From: Pseudomonadota bacterium
GTDB taxonomy: Bacteria > Pseudomonadota > Gammaproteobacteria > Burkholderiales > Rhodocyclaceae
Direction: 5' to 3'
Length of the DNA: 64,000 nucleotides
Assembly: GCA_018241695.1 (NCBI GenBank)
Contig: JAFEDH010000008.1
Location: 62,001-126,000, forward strand
Part shown: positions 34,145-44,336 of the stretch, piece by piece
Numbering within the stretch: position 1 is the stretch's first letter
How the letters are laid out: each line of letters begins with the position of its first letter
Position numbers and translations under genes: made by a program
Notes under the pieces: generated by a model
What the model was told of the DNA's origin: nothing
Databases searched by the model: none
Seen by the model: only the letters and a program-made list of their open reading frames with translations

Positions 34145-37100
34145 GTTCGGATCTGAAGGATTTGAAGCGGCGGATGGCCGCGGCTTCATCCGCTGCCGAT
34201 ACGGTAGCGGCGGGGGCAAAGCCGCCCCGTCCGGCAGCGGGGCAAGATGGGGGGAAAACAGCGGGAAAAGCAGCGGGGCAAAAATCCGGGCAGCAGCCCG
34301 CATCACGCCGGAATGACGCCGCCGCAAGCGAAACCGCATTGCAGGCTCGCTTGCAGGCCCGACTGGTGGCGCGGCCCGTGATCACCTACGATGATGCGCT
34401 GCCGGTCAACGCGCGGCGTGAAGAAATCGCCCGCGCCATCGCCGCGCATCCGGTGGTGGTGATCTGCGGCGAGACAGGCTCGGGCAAGACCACCCAGCTG
34501 CCCAAGATCTGCCTCGAGCTGGGGCGTGGCTGCGCCGGGCTGATCGGCCATACCCAGCCGCGCCGCATCGCCGCCCGGGCCACGGCCACGCGCATTGCGC
34601 AGGAGCTGAAGAGCGAGCTGGGCCGCTACGTGGGTTTCAAGATCCGCTTCACCGACAAGGCCACGCCCGAGACCTATATCAAGCTGATGACCGACGGCAT
34701 CCTGCTGGCCGAGACCCAGGGTGATCCGCTGCTGCGGCAGTACGACACGATCATCATCGACGAAGCTCACGAGCGCAGCCTGAACATCGATTTCCTGCTC
34801 GGCTACCTGAAGCAGCTGCTGCCCCGTCGGCCCGATCTGAAGGTGATCGTCACTTCGGCCACGCTGGATGCGGAACGCTTCAGCAGGCATTTTGATGATT
34901 GCCCGGTAATCGAGGTGTCGGGCCGGCTCTTTCCCATCGAAATGCGTTACCGGCCCTATGAGGAACGCAGGGATGTGGATGTGAATGAGGCGATTGTCGA
35001 TGCCGTGGCCGAGGCGCATCGCGAGGGGCCGGGCGATGTGCTGGTGTTCCTGCCCGGCGAGCGCGAGATTCGCGAGGCGGCGGAGGCGCTGCGCAAGCAT
35101 GCGTTTGGCAGGAGCGCGCCGGGGCTGGAGGTGCTGCCGCTTTTCGCCCGCCAGTCGGCGCAGGAGCAAAGCCGCATCTTCACTGCCCATCAGGGCCGGC
35201 GCGTGGTGCTGGCCACCAATGTGGCGGAGACATCGCTCACGGTGCCCGGCATCCGCTATGTGGTCGATACCGGTCTGGCGCGGGTGAAGCGCTACAGCCA
35301 TCGCAACAAGGTGGAGCAGCTGCAGGTGGAGGCCGTGGCGCGGTCGGCGGCGCAGCAGCGGGCGGGCCGCTGCGGGCGGGTTTCGGCGGGCATCTGTTTC
35401 CGTCTCTACGAAGAGGAGGATTTCAACCGGCGCGCTGCGCATGCCGATCCGGAAATCCTGCGATCTTCACTGGCCGGCGTGATCCTGCGCATGAAATCCC
35501 TGGGGCTGGGCGATGTCGAGGCCTTTCCATTTCTTGACTGGCCCTTGCCGCGCATGGTGGCTGATGGCTATCAGCTGCTGGCCGAGCTGGGTGCGGTGGA
35601 TGAGGAAAAACGGCTGACGCCGCTGGGTCACGAGCTGGCGCGCTTGCCGCTGGACCCGAAGATCGGCCGCATGATGCTCGCCGCCCGTGATTATGGCTGT
35701 CTGAAGGAGGTGCTGGTGATCGCGGCGGCATTGTCGGCGCAGGACCCGCGCGAGCGTCCGCAGGAGCAGGCGGGCAGTGCCGATCAGGCTCATGCCAAAT
35801 GGAAAGACGAGAAGTCGGAATTTCTCTCCTGGCTCAAGCTGTGGAACGCTGCCGACGAGGTGTGGAAACACGAAACTTCCAGCAAGCAGCGCCAGTGGTG
35901 CCGGCAGAATTTCATCTCCTGGCTGCGTCTGCGCGAGTGGCGCGATGTGCACGGCCAGCTGATGACGCTGTGCCACGAGCACGGCTGGAAGGAAAATCAG
36001 GTACCCGCCACCTATGAAGCCATTCACAAGGCGCTGCTGACCGGGCTGCTCGGCCACATCGGCCTCAAGAGCGAGGAAGAGCAGAACTATCTGGGTGCGC
36101 GCGGCATCCGCTATTTCATCCACCCCGGCTCCACGCTGGTGAAAAAGGCGGGGCGCTGGATCATGGCGGCGGAACTGGTGGAAACCTCGCGCCTCTTCGC
36201 CCGCTGCGTGGCCCGCATCGAGCCGGAGTGGCTGGAGGAGGTCGGCGCGCATCTGATCCGCCGTCATGTGTACGACCCGCACTGGGAAAAGGGGCCGGGG
36301 CAGGTGGTGGCGTGGGAACGGCTCACGCTGCATGGCCTCCTGATCGATGCGCGGCGCCGGGTGAACTACGGCGCGCGGGATGTGAAGCTCTCGCGCGAGA
36401 TTCTGATCCGGGCCGCGCTGGTGCAGGGCGATGTGAACGAGGACTGGCTGAAGAAGTGGCGCTTTCTCCAGCACAACCGCAAGCTGGTGCGCGATATCGA
36501 GCATCTGGAACACAAGTCGCGCCGGCCCGACGTGCTGGTGGATGAAGCGCTGATCCATGCCTTCTACGACAGCAAGGTGCCGGAAGAAATCGTCACCCTC
36601 GCCGGTTTCGATCACTGGCGCCGGGGGGCGGAGCAGGAGAAACCCGCGCTGCTGTTCCTCGAAAGGGAGCAGCTGATGCGCCACGAGGCCGAGGGCATCA
36701 CCACCGATGCCTTTCCCGCCCATCTGGAACATCGGGGCCGGAAATACCGGCTGGCCTACAAGCACGATCCGGGCGCCGGCGACGATGGCGTCACGCTCGC
36801 CATGCCGCTGCCATTCCTGAACCAGGTGCCCGCCGTGCGCTGCGAATGGCTGGTGCCCGGCCTGCTCAAGGAAAAGGTGGTGGCGCTTCTGAAGACGCTG
36901 CCGCAAAAATACCGCCACCGGCTGCAACCGCTGGACGGTTGCGCGCAGGGTTTCTGCGCCGCGGGCCACGAGTCGGACGGGCCGCTGGTGCAGGCCCTGA
37001 CCCGGCATGTGGAAGAAGCGCTGGCGCTGAAGCTGCCGCTCGATGCATTCCGCCCCGGCGAATTGCGCCCGCATCTTTTCATGAACTTCCGCCTGCTCGA

Positions 37101-38118
37101 CGAGCATGGTGGCACCCTGGCCTTTTCCCGTTCGCTGCCCGAACTGCGGGCGCAGTATGGCGACCGGGTGGACCGGGCCTTTGCCGCCAGCGAGATCCAG
37201 GCGCGCTCCGGGCCGGAGGATGCGGAATCACCGGGATCAGCGGGCGGCCCGGGTATCCCGGGGGCAACGGGTGGCCTGACGGGCTGGACCTTCGGCGCCC
37301 TGCCCGAACTGCTCGAAGTGAAGGTGGCGGGGCGCAGCGTGGTCGGCTTCCCCGCGCTGGTGGATGAAGGCGGGAGCGTGGCCCTGCGCGCCTTCGATAC
37401 GGAGGAAATGGCGCTTGAGCAGCATCGCGCCGGTTTGCGGCGCCTGTTCGCCCTGGCGCTGAAGGAGCAGGTGAAATCCATCGACCGTAACCTGCCGCGG
37501 GAACTGGGCATGCAGTTCATGAGCCTGGGTACCGAGCAGGAACTCAAGGCGCAGATCGTGGCGGCCACGCTGGAGCGCACCTGCATGATGGCGCCCTGGC
37601 CCGCCAACGCGGAAGCATTCGATGCGCGCGCCGTGGCGGCGAAGGGGCGGATCGTGCTGGTGGCGCAGGAAGTGGCGCGGCTGGCCGGCGCGGTGCTGGG
37701 CGATTATCTGCTGCTGCAAAAAAAGCTCGCCACCCTGCACAAGGCCTTCCCTCAGGCTTGTGAAGACGTCACGGCCCAGCTCGCCGCCCTGCTGGGGCGG
37801 AATTTCATCACGGCCACGCCGTGGGAACGCCTTGCCCATTTCCCCCGCTACCTCAGGGGCGCGGCGATGCGGCTGGACAAGGCGCGTGCCAATCCGGCAC
37901 GCGACATGCAGCTCCTGACCGACTGGCAGGGCCTGGCCCGGCCCTTCGAGCGGGAGCGGCTGGCGCAGCGCAAGGCCGGCGTGGCGGACCCTTTCATGGA
38001 GGAATTCCGCTGGCTGCTGGAGGAATTGCGGATCGCCCTGTTCGCGCAGGAACTGCGCACTCCGTCACCGGTATCGGTGAAGCGGCTGCAGAAAATGTGG
38101 GATGGTCGGCCACGTTAG
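34141..38118 (+). CDS. hrpA: ATP-dependent RNA helicase HrpA
   Basis: A 1325-residue DEAH-box helicase matching HrpA in length and order. Walker A is GETGSGKTTQLPK, the DEAH box IIIDEAHERSLN, motif III TSATLDAERFSRHF, and motif VI QQRAGRCGRVSAG. The long DUF3418-type C-terminal part is present. HrpA resolves stalled ribosomes. The N-terminal ~60 residues are Ala/Gly/Lys-rich and low in complexity. The GTG at 34141 overlaps the intI stop; an ATG at 34174 is an alternative start. This close coupling means the chromosome-integron junction on this side coincides with the hrpA 5' end. A Gly/Pro-rich loop (GSAGGPGIPGATGGLTG) near residue 1040 is odd. Confidence 0.95.
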   Translation: MSSDLKDLKRRMAAASSAADTVAAGAKPPRPAAGQDGGKTAGKAAGQKSGQQPASRRNDAAASETALQARLQARLVARPVITYDDALPVNARREEIARAIAAHPVVVICGETGSGKTTQLPKICLELGRGCAGLIGHTQPRRIAARATATRIAQELKSELGRYVGFKIRFTDKATPETYIKLMTDGILLAETQGDPLLRQYDTIIIDEAHERSLNIDFLLGYLKQLLPRRPDLKVIVTSATLDAERFSRHFDDCPVIEVSGRLFPIEMRYRPYEERRDVDVNEAIVDAVAEAHREGPGDVLVFLPGEREIREAAEALRKHAFGRSAPGLEVLPLFARQSAQEQSRIFTAHQGRRVVLATNVAETSLTVPGIRYVVDTGLARVKRYSHRNKVEQLQVEAVARSAAQQRAGRCGRVSAGICFRLYEEEDFNRRAAHADPEILRSSLAGVILRMKSLGLGDVEAFPFLDWPLPRMVADGYQLLAELGAVDEEKRLTPLGHELARLPLDPKIGRMMLAARDYGCLKEVLVIAAALSAQDPRERPQEQAGSADQAHAKWKDEKSEFLSWLKLWNAADEVWKHETSSKQRQWCRQNFISWLRLREWRDVHGQLMTLCHEHGWKENQVPATYEAIHKALLTGLLGHIGLKSEEEQNYLGARGIRYFIHPGSTLVKKAGRWIMAAELVETSRLFARCVARIEPEWLEEVGAHLIRRHVYDPHWEKGPGQVVAWERLTLHGLLIDARRRVNYGARDVKLSREILIRAALVQGDVNEDWLKKWRFLQHNRKLVRDIEHLEHKSRRPDVLVDEALIHAFYDSKVPEEIVTLAGFDHWRRGAEQEKPALLFLEREQLMRHEAEGITTDAFPAHLEHRGRKYRLAYKHDPGAGDDGVTLAMPLPFLNQVPAVRCEWLVPGLLKEKVVALLKTLPQKYRHRLQPLDGCAQGFCAAGHESDGPLVQALTRHVEEALALKLPLDAFRPGELRPHLFMNFRLLDEHGGTLAFSRSLPELRAQYGDRVDRAFAASEIQARSGPEDAESPGSAGGPGIPGATGGLTGWTFGALPELLEVKVAGRSVVGFPALVDEGGSVALRAFDTEEMALEQHRAGLRRLFALALKEQVKSIDRNLPRELGMQFMSLGTEQELKAQIVAATLERTCMMAPWPANAEAFDARAVAAKGRIVLVAQEVARLAGAVLGDYLLLQKKLATLHKAFPQACEDVTAQLAALLGRNFITATPWERLAHFPRYLRGAAMRLDKARANPARDMQLLTDWQGLARPFERERLAQRKAGVADPFMEEFRWLLEELRIALFAQELRTPSPVSVKRLQKMWDGRPR

Positions 38119-38200
38119 ACGGCGTGGGTGCAGCAGGCAGTGCGGCGGAACGGGCAGAGGATTCGGGCTCCGTTCAAATCCCGCTGCCGCTGCGGGGGGA

Positions 38201-38587
38201 TCAGCCGGCAGCGGGTGGAGTGAGGCTGAGCGCCGGAACAGGGGATTGGAGCGTGCTGTCGGCCGGCGGCAGGGTGCCGGGCTGCCAGGGGGCGATGACA
38301 CCCAGATCGTTGTCCTTGGCGAAGCTTTCGAGAAAGTGAAAGGCCATGGGTTCGAGATCGTGAAGGCGGAAGTTCACGAAAACGCATTTCACGCCCATGA
38401 GATCGCCTGGCTGGACGTAGGGGGAGTAGGCCATCCGGTGTTCTGCACCGAAGGTGGACATGATGCTGCACAGGCGCTCCGCCCAGTCGCTGGGGCGAAA
38501 GTGTCCACCCGCCATGGTTCTGCCGACGATGACAAAGCTCTCGTGGCGGGAGCCGCTGGGCGTTAGCCGGTAGCCGGTAATCGTCAT
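38201..38587 (-). CDS. DUF3579 family protein
   Basis: A 128-residue protein matching the DUF3579 family common in Betaproteobacteria: FVIVGRTMAGGHFRPSDWAE, YSPYVQPGDLMGVKCVFV, and LEPMAFHFLESFAKDNDL. The function of this family is unknown. The C-terminal ~30 residues are Pro/Ala-rich. The ATG at 38587 starts the conserved region; upstream extension is unlikely. It lies between hrpA (convergent, about 80 bp) and hisC (same strand, 44 bp upstream), so it may be cotranscribed with hisC. Confidence 0.85.
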   Translation of the reverse strand: MTITGYRLTPSGSRHESFVIVGRTMAGGHFRPSDWAERLCSIMSTFGAEHRMAYSPYVQPGDLMGVKCVFVNFRLHDLEPMAFHFLESFAKDNDLGVIAPWQPGTLPPADSTLQSPVPALSLTPPAAG

Positions 38588-38631
38588 GGAGTCAGGAACG
38601 GGGGTTGCCGCGGAGCGCGCTGGCCGGGCCG

Positions 38632-39702
38632 TTAGGTCACCAGCTCGCGCAATGCTTCCTGCAGCGCTTCGCATTGCGCATCGGTGCCGATCGTGATGCG
38701 CAGAAACTGGTCGATGCGCGGCAGGCGGAAGTGACGCACGAGGATGCGGCGCTCACGCAGGGCCGCGGCCAGAGCCTGGGCGTCATGGTGCGGATGGCGG
38801 GCAAAAATGAAATTGGCGGCGGAAGGCAGGATCTCGAATCCCAGCGGGAGCAGGGCCTGCACCAGATGCTCGCGGGAGGCGATCACGACCTGCCGGGTCT
38901 GCTCGAAGTACGCCCGGTCCGCCATCGCGGCCACCCCGCCGGCAAGCGCGACGCGGTCCAGGGGGTAGGAGTTGAAACTGTTCTTGACCCGCTCCAGCCC
39001 CTCGATCAGGTCCGGATGGCCGATCGCGAAGCCGACGCGCAGGCCGGCCAGGCTGCGGGATTTGGAAAGGGTGTGCACCACCAGCAGATTGGGATAACGG
39101 TCCACCAGGGTCACGGCGGATTCGCCGCCGAAATCCACATAGGCTTCATCCACCACCACGACCGACCCTGACGCGCCGCGAACCAGCCGCTCGATGGCAT
39201 CGAGCGGCAGCGGCCGGCCGGTGGGGGCGTTGGGGTTGGGAAAAATGATGCCGCCATTGCGGCCGCCGTCGTGGGCCAGATAATCCTCGACACGGAGGGC
39301 GAAATCGGCATCGAGGGGCAGCGTCCGGTATTCGATCCCGTAGAGCCCGCAATACACCGGGTAGAAGCTGTAGGTGATGTCGGGGAAGAGTAGCGGTGCC
39401 TCATGCTTGAGCAGCGCCTGGAACACGTGGGCGAGGACTTCATCCGAACCATTGCCGACGAAGACCTGGCGCGGGGTGAGCCCGTGGAAATCGGCGACCG
39501 CCTGCTTCAGCGGTGCGCCTTCGGGATCGGGGTAGAGCCGCAGGCGCTCGTCCAGCGCCGCCTGCATCGCGGCGAGCGCGAGCGGCGAGGGCGGATAGGG
39601 GTTTTCGTTGGTGTTGAGCTTGATCAGTCCGTCTATCCGGGGCTGCTCCCCGGGCACATAGGGGGTGAGGCGGTGAACGGTGGTGCTCCAGTAACGGCTC
39701 AT
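38632..39702 (-). CDS. hisC: Histidinol-phosphate aminotransferase
   Basis: A 356-residue PLP-dependent aminotransferase for the seventh step of histidine synthesis. Signatures are [46 protein letters not shown] and the PLP Lys in [17 protein letters not shown]. The ATG at 39702 starts [12 protein letters not shown]. The gene points away from the rest of the his operon, unlike the usual hisGDCBHAFIE order, which suggests a local rearrangement. It shares a ~155-bp divergent region with hisB. Confidence 0.94.
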   Translation of the reverse strand: MSRYWSTTVHRLTPYVPGEQPRIDGLIKLNTNENPYPPSPLALAAMQAALDERLRLYPDPEGAPLKQAVADFHGLTPRQVFVGNGSDEVLAHVFQALLKHEAPLLFPDITYSFYPVYCGLYGIEYRTLPLDADFALRVEDYLAHDGGRNGGIIFPNPNAPTGRPLPLDAIERLVRGASGSVVVVDEAYVDFGGESAVTLVDRYPNLLVVHTLSKSRSLAGLRVGFAIGHPDLIEGLERVKNSFNSYPLDRVALAGGVAAMADRAYFEQTRQVVIASREHLVQALLPLGFEILPSAANFIFARHPHHDAQALAAALRERRILVRHFRLPRIDQFLRITIGTDAQCEALQEALRELVT

Positions 39703-39857
39703 GGGGGCAGGGATGGGCAGGCAGGAATGGGCGGGGAATGGACCAGGCCGGGATGGGAGCGGATCTTGCAGGAGTGTGCCGCAGCAGAATGCTATCATGA
39801 CGCATCGCCGCGATTTTCGCGCCACTTTCCCTGCCACTGCCTGCAATCGCCTGCGCC

Positions 39858-40442
39858 ATGCGCCAAGCCGAAGTCTCCCGCAATACCCTGGAAACCCGGG
39901 TTTCCGTTCGCATCGATCTGGATGGTTCAGGCAGGTCGACCCTTGCCACCGGTGTGGGTTTTCTCGATCACATGCTGGACCAGATCGCCCGCCATGGCCT
40001 GATCGATCTCGAAATCAGCGCCCAGGGCGATCTGCATATCGACGCCCATCACACGGTCGAGGACATCGGCATCACCCTGGGGCAGGCGCTGGCCCAGGCG
40101 CTGGGCGACAAGAAGGGCGTGCGCCGCTACGGCCATGCCTACGTCCCCCTGGATGAAGCCCTGTCGAGAGTGGTGGTGGATCTTTCCGGCCGCCCCGGCC
40201 TGGTGTTCGACGTGCCCTTCACCCGCGCCATGATCGGCGAGTTCGACGTCGACCTGGTGCGCGAGTTCTTCCAGGGGCTGGTGAACCACGCCGCGATCAC
40301 GGTGCAGGTAGACAACCTGCGCGGCAGCAACGCCCATCATCAGGCCGAGACCGTGTTCAAGGCCTTTGGCCGTGCCCTGCGCGCAGCGGTGGAGGTCGAT
40401 CCCCGCGCCAGCGGCATCCCATCCACCAAGGGCGCACTCTGA
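39858..40442 (+). CDS. hisB: Imidazoleglycerol-phosphate dehydratase
   Basis: A 194-residue enzyme of histidine synthesis (sixth step), monofunctional as in most proteobacteria outside the enterics. Metal-binding motifs are complete: [10 protein letters not shown] and [14 protein letters not shown], plus [13 protein letters not shown]. It heads the operon hisB-hisH-hisA-hisF-hisI-hisE, followed by HIT and tat genes. The start is divergent from hisC. Confidence 0.96.
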   Translation: MRQAEVSRNTLETRVSVRIDLDGSGRSTLATGVGFLDHMLDQIARHGLIDLEISAQGDLHIDAHHTVEDIGITLGQALAQALGDKKGVRRYGHAYVPLDEALSRVVVDLSGRPGLVFDVPFTRAMIGEFDVDLVREFFQGLVNHAAITVQVDNLRGSNAHHQAETVFKAFGRALRAAVEVDPRASGIPSTKGAL

Positions 40443-40455
40443 CGGGTCTCTCCGT

Positions 40456-41091
40456 ATGAGCGTTGTTGCTGTCGTCGATTACGGTATGGGCAATCTGCGT
40501 TCGGTGGCCAAGGCCATCGAGCATGTCTCGGGCCCGACCCGTGTGATCGTGACTTCCGATCCGGCCGTGGTGTCGTCCGCGGCCCGGGTGGTCGTCCCCG
40601 GTCAGGGCGCCATGCTGGACTGCATGCGCGAGCTGGAAGCCCGTGGCTTGCGTGACGCGGTCGTGCGTGCCGCGGCGGAGAAGCCGTTTCTGGGCATCTG
40701 CATCGGTGTGCAGATGCTTTTCGGTCGCAGCGAGGAGGGCGATGTGCCGGGTCTGGGCATTCTCCCGGGCCGGGTGGTCCGCTTCCCTTCCGGATTGAGC
40801 GGGCCGGATGGCGCCCGCCTCAAGGTGCCCCACATGGGCTGGAACGAAGTGGCGCAGACCCGTCCTCACCCGCTGTGGCGCGACATCGCCGATCGCAGCC
40901 GTTTCTATTTCGTTCACAGTTACCATGTCGAACCGGAAGTTGCCGCGCTGACGGCCGCCTCGACGTGGTACGGCATCCCCTTTACCAGCGCGGTGGCCCG
41001 CGATAACATTTTCGCGGTCCAGTTCCATCCTGAAAAAAGCGCCCGTGCCGGCCTGCAGTTGCTGAGCAACTTCGTTGGCTGGCGGCCCTGA
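40456..41091 (+). CDS. hisH: Imidazole glycerol phosphate synthase, glutaminase subunit
   Basis: A 211-residue class I glutamine amidotransferase that supplies ammonia to HisF. The triad is visible: Cys in [11 protein letters not shown] and His-x-Glu in [24 protein letters not shown] at the start is typical. It lies 13 bp after hisB in the his operon. The ATG at 40456 was chosen as the start of the conserved region. Confidence 0.96.
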   Translation: MSVVAVVDYGMGNLRSVAKAIEHVSGPTRVIVTSDPAVVSSAARVVVPGQGAMLDCMRELEARGLRDAVVRAAAEKPFLGICIGVQMLFGRSEEGDVPGLGILPGRVVRFPSGLSGPDGARLKVPHMGWNEVAQTRPHPLWRDIADRSRFYFVHSYHVEPEVAALTAASTWYGIPFTSAVARDNIFAVQFHPEKSARAGLQLLSNFVGWRP

Positions 41092-41116
41092 TCCTCCGTT
41101 CTCAAGACGACACGCC

Positions 41117-41860
41117 ATGCTGCTGATTCCCGCCATCGATCTCAAGGACGGACATTGTGTCCGCCTCAAACAGGGTGCCATGGAGGACGCCACGGTTTTC
41201 TCCGAGGCGCCCGCGGCCATGGCCCGTCACTGGATCGCCCAGGGCGCGCGGCGGTTGCATCTGGTCGATCTCAATGGTGCCTTTGCCGGCAAGCCGAAGA
41301 ACGAACCCGCGATCAAGGCCATCCTGGAGGAAGTGGGGGACGAGATTCCCGTGCAGCTGGGCGGCGGCATTCGCGATCTGGACACCATCGAACGCTGTCT
41401 GGACGATGGCATCAGCTATGTCATCATCGGCACCGCGGCGGTGAAGAACCCCGGCTTCGTGCACGATGCCTGCGGCGCCTTTCCCGGCCACATCATCGTC
41501 GGGCTGGACGCCCGGGACGGCAAGGTGGCGGTGGATGGCTGGTCGAAAATGACCGGACACGATGTGGTCGATCTGGCGCAGAAATTCGAGGATTACGGCG
41601 TCGAATCCATCATCTATACCGATATCGGTCGCGACGGCATGCTCTCCGGCGTCAATGTCGAGGCCACGGTCGCGCTGGCCCGGGCGTTGCGCATCCCGGT
41701 CATCGCCAGTGGCGGCATCGCCAGTCTCAAGGATGTGAAGGCCCTGTGCGCCGTGAGCGCGGAGGGCATCACCGGTGCCATTACCGGTCGCGCGATTTAC
41801 GAGGGCAAGCTGGATTTCAGGAAGGCCCAGGCCGAAGCCGACAAGCTGGCGGGGGCCTGA
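41117..41860 (+). CDS. hisA: ProFAR isomerase HisA
   Basis: A 247-residue TIM-barrel isomerase (fourth step of histidine synthesis). The two catalytic aspartates lie in [14 protein letters not shown] and [14 protein letters not shown]. The phosphate-binding loops ([22 protein letters not shown]) are complete. It lies 25 bp downstream of hisH and is followed by the paralogous hisF after 23 bp. Confidence 0.96.
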   Translation: MLLIPAIDLKDGHCVRLKQGAMEDATVFSEAPAAMARHWIAQGARRLHLVDLNGAFAGKPKNEPAIKAILEEVGDEIPVQLGGGIRDLDTIERCLDDGISYVIIGTAAVKNPGFVHDACGAFPGHIIVGLDARDGKVAVDGWSKMTGHDVVDLAQKFEDYGVESIIYTDIGRDGMLSGVNVEATVALARALRIPVIASGGIASLKDVKALCAVSAEGITGAITGRAIYEGKLDFRKAQAEADKLAGA

Positions 41861-41883
41861 GCCCGTCCAGCGGGGTGCCGACC

Positions 41884-42642
41884 ATGCTTGCCAAACGCAT
41901 CATTCCCTGCCTCGACGTCAATGCCGGCCGCGTGGTGAAGGGCGTCAATTTTGTCGAACTGCGCGATGCCGGCGATCCGGTGGAAATCGCCCGCCGCTAT
42001 GACGAGCAGGGCGCTGATGAAATTACCTTTCTCGACATCACCGCCAGTTCCGACGACCGGGACATCATTTTGCATATCGTCGAGGCCGTGGCTTCCCAGG
42101 TTTTCATTCCGCTGACCGTCGGTGGCGGCGTGCGCCGGGTGGACGATGTGCGCCGCCTGCTCAATGCGGGCGCCGACAAGGTGAGCATGAATACCGCCGC
42201 GGTGCAGAATCCGCAACTGGTGGCCGATGCCGCGGCAAAGGTGGGGACGCAGTGCATCGTGGTCGCCATCGACGCGAAACAGACCGCAGCGGGACACTGG
42301 AATGTGTTTACTCACGGCGGTCGCAACAACACCGGCATGGAAGTCATCGACTGGGCGCGCCGTGTGGAGGAACTCGGCGCGGGCGAGATACTGCTCACCA
42401 GCATGGACCGCGATGGAACCCGGAGCGGTTTCGACCTGGTGCTCACGCGGGCGGTTTCCGATGCCGTCTGCGTGCCCGTGATCGCCAGTGGCGGCGTGGG
42501 CAGCCTGCAGCATCTGGCCGAGGGGGTGAGCGAAGGCCGCGCCGACGCGGTGCTGGCCGCCAGCATCTTCCATTACGGCGAGCACAGCGTGCGCGAAGCC
42601 AAGGAATACATGGCCGCCCGTGGCATCGAGGTACGCTTGTGA
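41884..42642 (+). CDS. hisF: Imidazole glycerol phosphate synthase, cyclase subunit
   Basis: A 252-residue TIM-barrel cyclase that joins ammonia from HisH with PRFAR to form IGP and AICAR. Catalytic Asp residues are in [15 protein letters not shown] and [13 protein letters not shown]. The conserved [14 protein letters not shown] and [13 protein letters not shown] segments bind phosphate. Its stop overlaps the GTG start of hisI by four bases. Confidence 0.96.
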   Translation: MLAKRIIPCLDVNAGRVVKGVNFVELRDAGDPVEIARRYDEQGADEITFLDITASSDDRDIILHIVEAVASQVFIPLTVGGGVRRVDDVRRLLNAGADKVSMNTAAVQNPQLVADAAAKVGTQCIVVAIDAKQTAAGHWNVFTHGGRNNTGMEVIDWARRVEELGAGEILLTSMDRDGTRSGFDLVLTRAVSDAVCVPVIASGGVGSLQHLAEGVSEGRADAVLAASIFHYGEHSVREAKEYMAARGIEVRL

Positions 42643-43028
42643 GTGCCGCCCGGTGGCTCAACGAGATCTGCTGGGACACCCAGGGGCTGGTGCCCGCGAT
42701 TGTCCAGGATGCGCGAACCGGCGAGGTTCTGATGTTCGCCTGGATGAATCGCGAGGCGCTCGAACTGACGGCGGCCGAGGGGGTTGCCGTGTATTGGTCG
42801 CGCTCCCGGCGCAAGCTCTGGCACAAGGGGGAAGAATCCGGCCATGTGCAGAAGGTGCTGGAGATCCGTGTCGACTGCGACAAGGACGTGGTGCTGCTGA
42901 AAGTCGAGCAGGTGGGCGGCATCGCCTGCCATACCGGCCGGCGCAGCTGCTTCTTCCACAAGCTGGAAGATCAGGGCTGGGCGGTCGTCGAGCCCGTGCT
43001 GAAAGACCCGAAGGAGATCTACAAATGA
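42639..43028 (+). CDS. hisI: Phosphoribosyl-AMP cyclohydrolase
   Basis: A 129-residue zinc enzyme (third step of histidine synthesis). Seen are [20 protein letters not shown], the metal residues in [10 protein letters not shown] and [11 protein letters not shown]. It is separate from HisE, unlike the fused enzyme of enterics. The GTG start overlaps the hisF stop by four bases, and its stop overlaps the hisE ATG by four bases (ATGA). Confidence 0.94.
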   Translation: MSAARWLNEICWDTQGLVPAIVQDARTGEVLMFAWMNREALELTAAEGVAVYWSRSRRKLWHKGEESGHVQKVLEIRVDCDKDVVLLKVEQVGGIACHTGRRSCFFHKLEDQGWAVVEPVLKDPKEIYK

Positions 43029-43357
43029 TCGATGCCGAGGTGCTGCATCGCCTGCAGCAAACGCTGATGGCGCGCAAGGGCGCCGCGCCGGGCACTTCCT
43101 ATGTGGCCTCGCTGTATGCCAAGGGCACCGACGCCATTTGCAAGAAGGTGGCCGAGGAGGCTGCCGAGACGATCATGGCCGCCAAGGATGCCGATCGCCT
43201 GCACCTGGTGCGGGAAGTGGCGGATCTCTGGTTTCACAGCATGGTGCTGCTGACCCGGTTCGAGATCGGTGTGGACGATGTTCTGGCCGAACTGCACCGG
43301 CGCGAGGGTATTTCCGGCATCGATGAAAAGAACAGCCGACCGCCGGCCGTTGGCTGA
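43025..43357 (+). CDS. hisE: Phosphoribosyl-ATP pyrophosphatase
   Basis: A 110-residue all-alpha pyrophosphohydrolase (second step of histidine synthesis). The acidic metal motif is [15 protein letters not shown] followed by [14 protein letters not shown]. It starts within the end of hisI. The C-terminus is slightly extended (SRPPAVG). Followed after 13 bp by a HIT gene. Confidence 0.94.
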   Translation: MIDAEVLHRLQQTLMARKGAAPGTSYVASLYAKGTDAICKKVAEEAAETIMAAKDADRLHLVREVADLWFHSMVLLTRFEIGVDDVLAELHRREGISGIDEKNSRPPAVG

Positions 43358-43370
43358 AGCGGGATACACC

Positions 43371-43721
43371 ATGGATAACTGCCTGTTCTGCCGCATCGTC
43401 CGCGGTGAGATCCCCTGCCGCAAGGTGTACGAGGATGACGAGATTCTCGCCTTTCACGACATTCATCCCCAGCGGCCGGTTCACTTCATGATCATTCCGA
43501 AACACCATATCGCCACGCTCTACGATGTGGCTGCGGTCGATCGGGACGTGCTTGGCGCCCTGTTGCTGAAGGCCGGCACTCTGGCCCGCCAGGAAGGCCT
43601 CGGAGACGGATTCCGCACCATCGTAAACACCGGGCGGATCGGCGGGCAGGAGGTTTATCATCTGCATGTACACATCCTCGGCGGACCGGACCCGGTCGGG
43701 CCGATGGTCCGCAGGATATAG
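43371..43721 (+). CDS. HIT-family purine nucleotide phosphoramidase-like protein
   Basis: A 116-residue histidine triad protein, HinT-like. The metal-binding CLFCRIVRGEIPC lies at the start, and the triad YHLHVHILGG near residue 100. HinT enzymes hydrolyse nucleoside phosphoramidates. It is commonly placed between hisE and tatA in Betaproteobacteria, as here, and probably belongs to the same transcript. Confidence 0.93.
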   Translation: MDNCLFCRIVRGEIPCRKVYEDDEILAFHDIHPQRPVHFMIIPKHHIATLYDVAAVDRDVLGALLLKAGTLARQEGLGDGFRTIVNTGRIGGQEVYHLHVHILGGPDPVGPMVRRI

Positions 43722-43730
43722 GAGAGCGAT

Positions 43731-43952
43731 ATGGGAACCTGGAGCATCTGGCACTGGCTGGTCGTGCTGGTCATCGTCATGCTGGTGTTCGGCACCAAGA
43801 AGCTGGGCAACGTTGGCAAGGATCTGGGCAGCGCCGTGCGTGGCTTCAAGGAGGGCATGCGCGAGGGCACGGAGGGTCGGCCCCCGGCACAGGATGACAG
43901 CCATGCCGGCCGCATCATCGAAGGCGAGGTCAGGGACAAGACCAAGGTCTGA
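43731..43952 (+). CDS. tatA: Twin-arginine translocase protein TatA
   Basis: A 73-residue TatA with one N-terminal membrane helix ([15 protein letters not shown]), the hinge [13 protein letters not shown] and an amphipathic helix ([13 protein letters not shown]), then an acidic/basic tail. TatA forms the pore that exports folded twin-arginine proteins. A ribosome-binding sequence (AGGAGAG) lies upstream. First of tatABC. Confidence 0.95.
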   Translation: MGTWSIWHWLVVLVIVMLVFGTKKLGNVGKDLGSAVRGFKEGMREGTEGRPPAQDDSHAGRIIEGEVRDKTKV

Positions 43953-43985
43953 TCCTTGACATAGATCTGCCGGATAGTCTGCAGC

Positions 43986-44336
43986 GTGTTCGACGTCGGT
44001 TTTTCCGAACTGGTCGTGATCGGCGTGGTCGCGCTGGTGGTCATCGGCCCGGAGCGGCTGCCCCGTGTGGCCCGTACCGCGGGGGCGTTGCTGGGCCGTG
44101 CCCAGCGCTATTTCAACGACGTCAAGGCCGAGGTCAACCGGGAACTGCAGCTCGAGGAACTGCGCAAGCTGCAGCAGGAAATGGCGGAGCAGGCACGCAA
44201 GATCGAGTCCCAGGCCACGCAGGTGGAAACACGGATCCGCAGCGATCTGGAGGCGCTGGAAGATGAGGTGAAAACCCGTCCGCAAAATGATCCGCCCTCC
44301 GCCGGCACTGCGCCGGCACCGCCGGCGAAATCCTGA
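43986..44336 (+). CDS. tatB: Twin-arginine translocase protein TatB
   Basis: A 116-residue TatB: start MFDVGFSELVVIGVVALVVI, hinge GPERLPRVART, then a long coiled helix (KAEVNRELQLEELRKLQQEM). TatB with TatC forms the receptor for Tat substrates. It begins with GTG, and its stop shares one base with the tatC ATG. Confidence 0.94.
   Translation: MFDVGFSELVVIGVVALVVIGPERLPRVARTAGALLGRAQRYFNDVKAEVNRELQLEELRKLQQEMAEQARKIESQATQVETRIRSDLEALEDEVKTRPQNDPPSAGTAPAPPAKS

Noticed and set aside
32180..34339. Extension of the HNH gene across intI
   Set aside because: The frame is open through the opposite strand of intI, but the homologous protein starts at 33013 and the attI junction at 33041 limits the cassette.
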